DNA of 16,474 bases from Chryseobacterium gleum (lineage in GTDB: Bacteria > Bacteroidota > Bacteroidia > Flavobacteriales_D > Sanyastnellaceae): NCBI GenBank assembly GCA_945878835.1, contig CAMCUG010000014.1:1-16474 (forward strand). Direction: 5' to 3'. The notes beneath the pieces were generated by a model, which was not told the origin of the DNA, ran no database searches, and was given only the letters and a program-made list of their open reading frames with translations. The position numbers and the translations under genes are program-made. Positions 1-7,078 of the stretch are shown one piece after another (position 1 is the first letter of the stretch; every line of letters starts with the position of its first letter).

Positions 1-528
1 CTTCAACAATTCAGGCGAAAGCTTTCCTTCGTTGTAATTGTATTTTATTTTATCGATTATGATGAGTCCCTTCGGATGTTTATCGCGAAACTTTACAATG
101 CCCTCCATTGCGATATTCAATTTCGGCTCTTTGAATTCTTGGAAATAAAGCGGCTTGCTGTGCAGATCTTCCATATGCTTCAAGCAAAGCGAATCCCAAT
201 ACAAAACGTCGTTCGTTACTTCGTGAAAGGACGGAATTTCTTCCTTTGCTCTTTGCAGCATAATTTTATACATAAATAGCTCTGGCGAAATATCTGAACT
301 CACATAAAGAACAGGCGTTCCAGCGTCGGCATTAACCAAGGCAATTTGCAACGCCATGCTTGTGCTTCCCGAATGTTTGTTCGCCACGAGCAATGAAATC
401 TCTTGTGATCGAATCCCTCCATTCTTGTCCCATAAGTCTATTCCCGTTAAAAAGGAAACGACCTGATTGGTTTCGTTCTGTTCAATTCTACGCAGCGAAT
501 GCGTCATTAATTTCGTCCAATTAAACAT
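1..528 (-). CDS. DnaB-like RecA-fold ATPase domain protein with degenerate Walker A (3' end outside window)
   Basis: An open frame of 176 codons runs from an ATG at 526-528 off the left edge. The translation follows the C-terminal RecA-like domain of the replicative helicase DnaB. Residues 28-48 match the lead-in to the ATP site (FLTGIDLW...EISLLVA). Residues 49-56 (ANKHSGST) sit where DnaB has its ARPSMGKT Walker A, residues 73-85 (VLYVSSDISPELF) match the IFSLEMSxEQ strand, residues 126-150 match the IYIDD...RRLKREH stretch, and residues 154-159 (GLIIID) match Walker B. The Walker A lysine is serine (S55), the catalytic glutamate position reads aspartate (D79), and the tyrosine after Walker B is lysine. 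The usual DnaB N-terminal domain is absent, since only about 27 residues precede the core. This is therefore not the replicative helicase itself. It may be a paralogue that binds DNA or DnaB without normal ATP turnover. The family assignment is by eye; the function is inference. Confidence 0.68.
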   Translation of the reverse strand, partial: MFNWTKLMTHSLRRIEQNETNQVVSFLTGIDLWDKNGGIRSQEISLLVANKHSGSTSMALQIALVNADAGTPVLYVSSDISPELFMYKIMLQRAKEEIPSFHEVTNDVLYWDSLCLKHMEDLHSKPLYFQEFKEPKLNIAMEGIVKFRDKHPKGLIIIDKIKYNYNEGKLSPELLK

Positions 529-535
529 GCAATTC

Positions 536-544
536 TTTTCCACA
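536..544 (+). promoter_or_regulatory. DnaA-box-like 9-mer upstream of the DnaB-like gene
   Basis: TTTTCCACA fits the relaxed DnaA box TTWTNCACA. It lies 7 bp upstream of the ATG of the DnaB-like gene, on the opposite strand to that gene. The same 9-mer occurs again upstream of gyrA. The match is seen in the sequence; binding by DnaA is inference. Confidence 0.3.
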
Positions 545-587
545 AATTGAAGGTCAAATTGTCTTCGTTTTCTAAATGTTGAAAACT

Positions 588-613
588 AAAAAAGGGAGCC
601 TTCGCTCCCTTTT
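588..613 (-). terminator. Rho-independent terminator after the TPR gene
   Basis: On the minus strand a perfect stem AAAAGGGAGC/GCTCCCTTTT with a 4-base GAAG loop runs directly into a stretch of six T. It starts 18 bp after the stop of the TPR gene and ends before the DnaB-like gene, so the two are probably separate transcripts. Confidence 0.85.
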
Positions 614-630
614 CAAAATGGAATTTAATC

Positions 631-1740
631 TTATTTCAATTCGGTTGCCTTGTCTGTTTGACCTGACTTTCTGTAACATTCTTGAAGTACTTTCTTCAAA
701 GAAGCTTGTGTCGGATCTTGGTCGTAACAAACCTTAAAATGTTCCGCTGCTATGGCAAAAACGGTTTTCGTTTCAGCTTTGCACGCATCGAAACGAGCAG
801 CTTCTCTTGGAGGAATAGCATCGCAAACTTTAAATTTCTCAACGCCCTGGTTGTAACTCATTACAGCTAAGTTGTAATGTGCATCGAAGTATGTTGGGTT
901 TAATTCCAACGCTCTGTTGTAGACCTTTTCAGCCTCAGCTGGATTGTTGTTCTTTTCGTAAGTCACACCCAATACAAACAAAACGCTCTCGTTCTTTGGA
1001 TCTGCCTCTGCTAAAGCAATCAACACATCGTGTGCCTTTTGATAATCTTTGTCTTCAATATAAATATTAACCTCTGCGGTTAAGATTGAAGAGTTCTTAG
1101 GATATTTAGCACGTGCCTCGCCTAAAATTTTAACCGCCTCTTCCTTTCTTCCCGCTTTAACAAGCATGTTCGCAATGCGCGAGTAACAATCAGCGGCTTG
1201 GTAGTTCATATTTGCACATGCAGTGAAATTGGCTAAGGCCTTTTCTATATTTCCACATGATTCATGGCAAATTCCTGAGTAATAAACATAGATAGTGTCT
1301 GACACTCCAAACATTTTACTCGTCTCAATTAGATTGTCGTAATGAACCGCAGCACCACAGGTATTGCTCGATTTGTATGCCGCAATTGCCTTTCCTTCTT
1401 CAATTCTGCGAGCGTTGTCCACAACTGCACCTATTTCCATTACATAGTCCTTACTGAGCTCTAACGCTTTCGTGTAAGATGTAACAGCTTCATTGAAAGA
1501 ACTCGCGTACTTCATACTCAAAACACTGTCCATTGCAATGTTCATGTAGATATCACCGCGGAATCTCCAATACTTTTCTTTTCCTGTTGCTTTTGGATTT
1601 GCTGACGCTTGATTGATGTAATTCAGAGCTTCTTCAAAATTACCATCTTTGTTTGCATTGTATGCATTTGTTAACTCAGCTTGTGCGAAGGTTCCAAACG
1701 ATGTCAGAACAGTCGCGAATAAGATTAGTGTTTTTTTCAT
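631..1740 (-). CDS. Secreted tetratricopeptide-repeat protein
   Basis: 369 aa. Residues 1-21 form a clear signal peptide (MKKTLILFATVLTSFGTFAQA, basic start, hydrophobic core, AQA cleavage site), so the protein should reach the periplasm or outer surface. There is no lipobox cysteine. The mature part is a chain of helical repeats of TPR type. The best run is near residues 180-300, with canonical spacing in the stretch VLFVLGVTYEKNNNPAEAEK and the following ALELNPTYFDAHYNLAVM. Cysteines are frequent for such a protein (CGAAVHY, CHESCGN, then several in the last 70 residues), which could allow disulfides after export. The gene starts 59 bp after gyrA on the same strand and may be co-transcribed with it. 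A gyrA-TPR pair is, to my knowledge, common in Flavobacteriia. TPR proteins are scaffolds; the partner is not visible here. Confidence 0.88.
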   Translation of the reverse strand: MKKTLILFATVLTSFGTFAQAELTNAYNANKDGNFEEALNYINQASANPKATGKEKYWRFRGDIYMNIAMDSVLSMKYASSFNEAVTSYTKALELSKDYVMEIGAVVDNARRIEEGKAIAAYKSSNTCGAAVHYDNLIETSKMFGVSDTIYVYYSGICHESCGNIEKALANFTACANMNYQAADCYSRIANMLVKAGRKEEAVKILGEARAKYPKNSSILTAEVNIYIEDKDYQKAHDVLIALAEADPKNESVLFVLGVTYEKNNNPAEAEKVYNRALELNPTYFDAHYNLAVMSYNQGVEKFKVCDAIPPREAARFDACKAETKTVFAIAAEHFKVCYDQDPTQASLKKVLQECYRKSGQTDKATELK

Positions 1741-1763
1741 GATATTATTTTTTCATTTTCCCC

Positions 1764-1784
1764 TTTGGCAACGTTAGTGCCAAA
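1764..1784 (-). other. Small inverted repeat between gyrA and the TPR gene
   Basis: On the minus strand TTTGGCA and TGCCAAA pair over a 7-base loop, 23 bp before the ATG of the TPR gene. No T run follows, so it is not a standard terminator. It could be a 5' leader hairpin or a processing site within a gyrA-TPR transcript, or it could be chance. Confidence 0.35.
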
Positions 1785-1799
1785 AGAATTTATTGCAAT

Positions 1800-4319
1800 T
1801 TATTCTTCACCTCCTTCCGTTGGAGCAGCTGTTTCACCTTCGGCTGCATTTTCATCGCCTTCGGTAGCTTCTCCTTCATTTTCGTCACGAATAACAGCAC
1901 ATACTGCCGCTATCTCATCGTTTCCACGAAGGTTAATCAACTTCACTCCTTGGGTGTTTCTTCCCATCACACGCAATGCATCTACGCTCAATCGAATCGC
2001 AATTCCAGATTTATTAATAATCATGAAATCAAATTCATTGTCTACAGATAGAATTGCACACAACGGTCCGGTCTTATCCGTAATGTTAATGGTCTTCACT
2101 CCTTTTCCACCGCGATTCGTTACACGGTAGTCTTCTAATGAAGAGCGCTTTCCAAATCCTTTATCTGAAACAACCAAGATGTCGCTGTTCGGATCGTCAA
2201 CGCATACCATTCCAATGACTTCGTCGGTAGCGCTTCCAAGAGAAACGGCCTTCACTCCTTGCGCTGTTCTTCCAACTGCACGAACTTTCACCTCTGGGAA
2301 ACGAATGGCTTTACCTTCTTTTGTTCCCATAATGATTTCGCTAGCACCAGTCGTCAAACGCGCTTGTAACAATTCATCTCCGTCTACAATGGTAATCGCA
2401 TTGATACCTGATGAACGTGGTCTGCTGTACGCCTCTAATGATGTCTTCTTTATTAATCCTTGTCTTGTGCAAAGAATAACGAAGTTCGATTTCAAATTCT
2501 CCGCGTTATTCAAATCCTTCACCGGGATGTACGCCAAAACTTTGTCGTCTGGCTCAATTTGAATCATGTTCTGAATCGCACGTCCTTTCGCTGTTTTTCC
2601 TCCTTCCGGAATTTCAAACACACGCATCCAGAAACATCTTCCTTTCAAGGTGAAGATGAGCAAATAATCGTGGTTTGTTGCAGTGAAGATGTGCTCTACG
2701 AAATCTTCTTGACGTGCAGATGTCCCTTTCGCACCAACACCACCACGACTCTGCGTGCGGTATTCGTTTAGGTTCGTACGCTTGATGTAACCTGCGTGTG
2801 TGATGGTAACAACCATTGCTTCGTCAGGAATCATATCTTCAATACTCAAGTCAGCAGATGAGAATTCAATAACAGAACGACGCTCGTCTCCGAACTTCTC
2901 TTTCAAATGCGTTAATTCATCTTTGATGATTTGCATACGCAACTCTTCACTGTCCAAGATTGAACGAAGACGTGTAATCAACGCCATCAATTCAGCGTGC
3001 TCAGCACGAATCTTATCACGCTCTAATCCTGTAAGTCTTTGCAGACGCATTTCAAGAATGGCCTTTGCTTGAATTTCAGACAATGCGAATTGTTGAATCA
3101 ATCCGTCTTTCGCTTCGTCTGGCGTTTGAGACTTTCGAATCAATGCAATAACTGCATCAATGTTATCTAACGCAATTAAATATCCTTCTAGAATATGCGC
3201 ACGCTCTTCTGCTTTGCGCAATTCAAACTTCGTTCTACGAGTCACCACTTCATGGCGGTGTTCAACATAGTGACGAATGATGTCCTTCAAGTTTAATACT
3301 TCAGGTCTTCCTTTCACCAACGCGATGTTGTTTACAGAGAATGAAGTTTGAAGTCCGGTGTATTTATACAGGTTGTTCAGCACAACATTTGAAATCGCAT
3401 CGCGCTTCAATTCATAAACAACACGAACACCATTTCTATCTGACTCATCGCGGATTTCAGCAATGCCGTCAATCTTTCCTTCAACAACCAATTCCCATGT
3501 GCGCTTCACCATGTCTGCTTTGTTGACCTGGTAAGGAACCTGTTCAACAATAATACATTCGTGATTTGCCACTTCTTCAATACGAGCCTTCGCACGAATA
3601 ACAACACGTCCTCTTCCCGTTTCGTATGCCGACTTCACGCCTTCCAATCCGTGAATAACACCTCCTGTTGGGAAATCCGGAGCTTTGATGTGTTGCATCA
3701 ATTCTTCAACGGTGATATCATGGTTGTCGATATATGCAGCAATACCGTCACACACTTCCGTTAGGTTGTGTGGAGCCATGTTAGTAGCCATACCAACCGC
3801 GATTCCACTTACACCATTCAACAACAAGTTTGGAACTTTCGCAGGCATTACTTTTGGCTCTTGCAACGAATCGTCGAAGTTGGCTTGCCAGTCCACAGTA
3901 TCCTTATCTAAGTCTTCTAAAAGTTCTTCAGCTAATTTGCGCAAGCGTGCCTCAGTATAACGCATCGCTGCAGCGTTGTCACCGTCCATCGAACCGAAGT
4001 TACCTTGTCCGTCTACCAGCGGGTAGCGCAAAGACCAAGGCTGAGCCATACGCACCATAGTTTCGTATACTGCCGAGTCACCGTGTGGGTGATACTTACC
4101 CAATACCTCTCCTACGATACGTGCAGACTTTTTATAAGGTCTGTTCGACAACATTCCCAAATCAAGCATTCCGTATAACACACGTCTGTGAACGGGTTTC
4201 AGTCCATCACGAACATCTGGTAACGCTCTACTAACAATCACCGACATCGAATAATCGATGTAGGCTGATTTCATTTCATCTTCAATGTTTATCTTAAGAA
4301 TTCTTTCTCCTGCTTCCAT
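1800..4319 (-). CDS. gyrA: DNA gyrase subunit A
   Basis: 839 aa, full length for GyrA. This is the breakage-reunion subunit of gyrase (A2B2 with GyrB), which introduces negative supercoils at the cost of ATP. The active-site tyrosine is Y121 in AAMRYTEARL. The quinolone-determining region reads HPHGDSAVYETMVRMAQ (residues 77-93): the serine of the water-metal-ion bridge is present (S82), and the position of E. coli Asp87 is glutamate (E86). The GyrA box that starts the DNA-wrapping C-terminal domain is the variant QSRGGVG near residue 522. It is followed by repeated beta-pinwheel blades, one with NRGGKG. The last 30 or so residues are an acidic Glu/Ala/Gly-rich tail. The start MEAGERILKINIEDEMKSAY fits the family. 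A TPR gene follows 59 bp downstream, and clpC is divergent upstream. Confidence 0.98.
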   Translation of the reverse strand: MEAGERILKINIEDEMKSAYIDYSMSVIVSRALPDVRDGLKPVHRRVLYGMLDLGMLSNRPYKKSARIVGEVLGKYHPHGDSAVYETMVRMAQPWSLRYPLVDGQGNFGSMDGDNAAAMRYTEARLRKLAEELLEDLDKDTVDWQANFDDSLQEPKVMPAKVPNLLLNGVSGIAVGMATNMAPHNLTEVCDGIAAYIDNHDITVEELMQHIKAPDFPTGGVIHGLEGVKSAYETGRGRVVIRAKARIEEVANHECIIVEQVPYQVNKADMVKRTWELVVEGKIDGIAEIRDESDRNGVRVVYELKRDAISNVVLNNLYKYTGLQTSFSVNNIALVKGRPEVLNLKDIIRHYVEHRHEVVTRRTKFELRKAEERAHILEGYLIALDNIDAVIALIRKSQTPDEAKDGLIQQFALSEIQAKAILEMRLQRLTGLERDKIRAEHAELMALITRLRSILDSEELRMQIIKDELTHLKEKFGDERRSVIEFSSADLSIEDMIPDEAMVVTITHAGYIKRTNLNEYRTQSRGGVGAKGTSARQEDFVEHIFTATNHDYLLIFTLKGRCFWMRVFEIPEGGKTAKGRAIQNMIQIEPDDKVLAYIPVKDLNNAENLKSNFVILCTRQGLIKKTSLEAYSRPRSSGINAITIVDGDELLQARLTTGASEIIMGTKEGKAIRFPEVKVRAVGRTAQGVKAVSLGSATDEVIGMVCVDDPNSDILVVSDKGFGKRSSLEDYRVTNRGGKGVKTINITDKTGPLCAILSVDNEFDFMIINKSGIAIRLSVDALRVMGRNTQGVKLINLRGNDEIAAVCAVIRDENEGEATEGDENAAEGETAAPTEGGEE

Positions 4320-4410
4320 AGTGCTTATTCCCGCATATAAATTGTACTGTCACGGGTACGCGAAAATACTTCTGAATCGATAGAAAATTGACCATAACTG
4401 TCGCTTATAG

Positions 4411-4442
4411 TTATTCACAAATGTCAAAATGGCTGTGGAAAA
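4411..4442. promoter_or_regulatory. Pair of inverted DnaA-box-like 9-mers in the gyrA/clpC divergent region
   Basis: TTATTCACA at 4411-4419 (plus) and TTTTCCACA on the minus strand at 4434-4442 both fit the relaxed DnaA box TTWTNCACA. They face each other over 14 bp. They lie between the divergent starts of gyrA and clpC, where a bound protein could act on either promoter. There is no DUE-like AT-rich repeat array, so I do not call an origin. The matches are seen; the role is inference. Confidence 0.35.
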
Positions 4443-4461
4443 TTCAATGGTATAATGTTTA

Positions 4462-4488
4462 TTGTAACCGAAGTAAGGAATACATTTG
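4462..4488 (+). promoter_or_regulatory. Probable clpC promoter (Bacteroidota type)
   Basis: TACATTTG at 4481-4488 fits the Bacteroidota -7 consensus TAnnTTTG exactly. A TTG at 4462-4464, 16 bp upstream, could serve as the -33 element, although the spacing is slightly short. The -7 box ends 28 bp before the clpC ATG. Confidence 0.5.
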
Positions 4489-4516
4489 AGGTTGACTAAC
4501 TAAGGTAAGGAAAGAT

Positions 4517-7072
4517 ATGGACGCTAAGTTTTCAGAACAAGTACAAGAAGTGCTGCGATACAGCAGAGAAGAGGCATTGCGGTTGGGACACAACTACATT
4601 GGAATTGAACATTTTTTATTGGGGATTCTTCGTGAAGAAGATTGTACCGCCACTAAGGTTTTAAAAAGCCTGGGCGTTGACCTTTCTTTTTTGCGCAAAA
4701 GCGTTGAAGCATCAGTGCGAAACGCTGGATCTTACGGTTCTTCAACCGTAACCAGTTCCGGCATATCCTTGGTGAAACAAGCTGAACGCGTATTGAAGTT
4801 ATCCTATATTGAAGCTAAATCGCACAAGAAAACGATGGTGAATACAGAGCACCTTCTTCTTACAATTTTAAAAGATTCCGACAATGTTGTTACTCGAGCT
4901 CTCGAGCCAATGGGTGTGGATTACAACGCCGTGAATCGCGAATTAGGCGACGGGGAGGATGAAGAGGTTCGTAAATCAGATCTTCCACGTGCAGAATTTC
5001 CTAATTCAGATGACGACGACGAGGAAGATCGTCCATTCACCGGGGGAAGCGGTGGAACCGTTAAGAAACCCGGTGATTCAAAAAGCAAGACTCCCGTTTT
5101 AGACAACTTCGGTCGCGACTTAACCAAGTATGCGATGGAAGGAAAATTAGATCCAATTGTTGGACGCGAGAAAGAGATTGAGCGTGTTTCTCAAATCCTT
5201 TCAAGAAGAAAGAAAAATAATCCTATTCTTATTGGTGAGCCTGGTGTTGGTAAATCTGCCATTGCTGAAGGACTAGCTCTTCGAATCATTCAGAAGAAAG
5301 TATCGCGTGTGCTTTTCGATAAGCGTGTGGTAACCTTGGACATTGCTTCTTTAGTTGCGGGAACGAAATACCGTGGACAGTTCGAAGAACGTATGAAGGC
5401 GGTGATGAATGAATTGGAAAAATCTCCAGATGTCATTCTCTTTATCGATGAAATTCACACCATTGTTGGAGCTGGCGGCGCTAGCGGAAGTTTAGATGCC
5501 AGCAATATGTTCAAGCCTGCATTGGCACGCGGAGAAATTCAATGCATTGGTGCTACTACACTAGACGAATACCGTCAGTATATTGAAAAAGATGGCGCTT
5601 TGGAGCGTCGCTTCCAAAAAGTAGTTGTTGACCCAACTAACGTTGAAGAAACGATTCAGATTTTAAATAACATCAAAGACAAATACGAGTCTCATCACAG
5701 CGTTACTTACACAGAAGAAGCATTACTAGCTTGCGTGAAGTTAACGGCGCGATACATTACAGACCGTCACCTTCCAGACAAAGCAATTGATGCGTTGGAT
5801 GAAGTGGGTTCTCGTGTGCACTTGCAGAACATTTCGGTTCCGCAAGAGATCATTGAGATTGAAAAAGAAATTGAAGGGATTCAAGAAGAAAAGCTTCGTG
5901 TGGTTCGCAGTGCGAAGTACGAAGAGGCGGCTCAATTGCGCGACAGACAAAAAGCGCTAGAGAATAGACTCGAAGAAGCGAAGAAAAAATGGGAAGATGA
6001 GTCTCGCACCCAAAGAACACAGGTAACCGCTGCAAACGTGGAGGAAGTTGTGGCCATGATGACAGGTATTCCAGTTCAGAAAGTCGCAGAGACCGAAAGT
6101 GGTCGTCTTGCAAAAATGGATAAGGAACTTGAAGGAAGAGTTATTGGACAAGAAGAAGCTATCTTGAAAGTGGTGAAAGCCATAAAGCGTAATCGTGCAG
6201 GATTGAAAGATCCGAATCGTCCGATTGGCTCATTCATTTTCTTAGGTCCAACAGGAGTCGGAAAAACACAACTTGCAAAGGAATTAGCGCGCTACATGTT
6301 CGACTCAGACGACGCGCTTATACGCATTGACATGAGTGAGTACATGGAGAAGTTCGCTGTCTCTCGCTTAATTGGAGCACCTCCGGGATATGTTGGTTAT
6401 GAAGAAGGTGGACAATTGACTGAAAAAGTTCGTCGCAAACCTTATAGCATCATCTTGTTAGACGAAATTGAAAAAGCGCATCCCGATGTTTTCAATCTAC
6501 TGCTTCAAGCGTTGGATGACGGACAAATGACGGACAGTATGGGTCGTAAAATCGACTTCAAGAATACCGTTATCATTATGACATCGAACATTGGAGCTCG
6601 TCAGCTTCAAGATTTCGGTGTCGGTGTTGGTTTCGGAACAACTTCACGTTCAACGCAAGAAGACGACAGTAAAAAAGGTATTATTGAAGCTGCTTTGAAG
6701 AAAGCCTTCTCTCCTGAATTCTTGAATCGTGTTGACGATATTATTGTCTTCAACGCATTGAAGAAAGAAGATATTCATCAAATCATTGATATCGAATTGA
6801 AGAAACTCTTCTCTCGTATCACAGAGCTTGGATATACCATTTCGCTCACCGAGGCGGCCAAAGACTACATTGCCGATAAAGGATTCGATGAGAAATACGG
6901 TGCGCGTCCATTACGCAGAGCCATTCAAAAATATCTGGAAGATCCGTTGGCTGAAGAAATCATTAACAGTCAGATTAAACCTGGAGATACACTTCACGTA
7001 GATTTCGACACTGAGTTGAATGAAGTGAAGATGCACGTCGAGAAGGGAACTCAACCAGCAACGGCAGAATAA
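4517..7072 (+). CDS. clpC: ATP-dependent Clp protease ATPase subunit ClpC
   Basis: 851 aa, a two-ring-domain AAA+ unfoldase that feeds substrates to ClpP. In order: the Clp N domain with two repeats (about residues 1-145), an acidic then Gly-rich linker (about 150-190), and AAA domain 1 with Walker A GEPGVGKS at 240-247 and Walker B VILFIDEIH. Next come a UVR-containing middle domain starting near residue 469 (EEAAQLRDRQKALENRLEE), which marks ClpC rather than ClpB or ClpA, and AAA domain 2 with Walker A GPTGVGKT at 577-584 and Walker B ILLDEIEK. The ClpP-docking tripeptide VGF is at 704-706, and the usual C-terminal D2-small domain follows. The ClpP loop implies a proteolytic rather than purely refolding role. 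The upstream sequence AAGGAAAG may aid start selection. Its TAA abuts the stop of the convergent envelope gene. The middle domain is the usual contact for adaptor proteins; none is encoded here. Confidence 0.97.
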   Translation: MDAKFSEQVQEVLRYSREEALRLGHNYIGIEHFLLGILREEDCTATKVLKSLGVDLSFLRKSVEASVRNAGSYGSSTVTSSGISLVKQAERVLKLSYIEAKSHKKTMVNTEHLLLTILKDSDNVVTRALEPMGVDYNAVNRELGDGEDEEVRKSDLPRAEFPNSDDDDEEDRPFTGGSGGTVKKPGDSKSKTPVLDNFGRDLTKYAMEGKLDPIVGREKEIERVSQILSRRKKNNPILIGEPGVGKSAIAEGLALRIIQKKVSRVLFDKRVVTLDIASLVAGTKYRGQFEERMKAVMNELEKSPDVILFIDEIHTIVGAGGASGSLDASNMFKPALARGEIQCIGATTLDEYRQYIEKDGALERRFQKVVVDPTNVEETIQILNNIKDKYESHHSVTYTEEALLACVKLTARYITDRHLPDKAIDALDEVGSRVHLQNISVPQEIIEIEKEIEGIQEEKLRVVRSAKYEEAAQLRDRQKALENRLEEAKKKWEDESRTQRTQVTAANVEEVVAMMTGIPVQKVAETESGRLAKMDKELEGRVIGQEEAILKVVKAIKRNRAGLKDPNRPIGSFIFLGPTGVGKTQLAKELARYMFDSDDALIRIDMSEYMEKFAVSRLIGAPPGYVGYEEGGQLTEKVRRKPYSIILLDEIEKAHPDVFNLLLQALDDGQMTDSMGRKIDFKNTVIIMTSNIGARQLQDFGVGVGFGTTSRSTQEDDSKKGIIEAALKKAFSPEFLNRVDDIIVFNALKKEDIHQIIDIELKKLFSRITELGYTISLTEAAKDYIADKGFDEKYGARPLRRAIQKYLEDPLAEEIINSQIKPGDTLHVDFDTELNEVKMHVEKGTQPATAE

Positions 7073-7078
7073 TTATTC
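7067..7078. other. Palindrome joining the stop codons of convergent genes
   Basis: GAATAATTATTC is a perfect 12-bp palindrome. The clpC stop (7070-7072) and the stop of the minus-strand gene (7073-7075) touch at its centre, and both proteins end Glu-stop. No hairpin terminator lies nearby, so both transcripts should run into each other. Confidence 0.9.

Noticed and set aside
76..279. Plus-strand open frame of 67 codons
   Set aside because: It is antisense to the DnaB-like gene, whose minus-strand translation matches a known fold over the same bases. The plus frame has no recognisable features.
1765..2130. Plus-strand open frame rich in Ser and Pro
   Set aside because: It is antisense to the 3' end of gyrA, and the low-complexity translation is the reverse of the acidic GyrA tail. 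I see no start signal or domain.
4320..4516. Possible replication origin between gyrA and clpC
   Set aside because: Only two DnaA-box-like sites are present, with no AT-rich repeat array. dnaA, dnaN and other origin neighbours are absent, so two boxes support at most a regulatory site.
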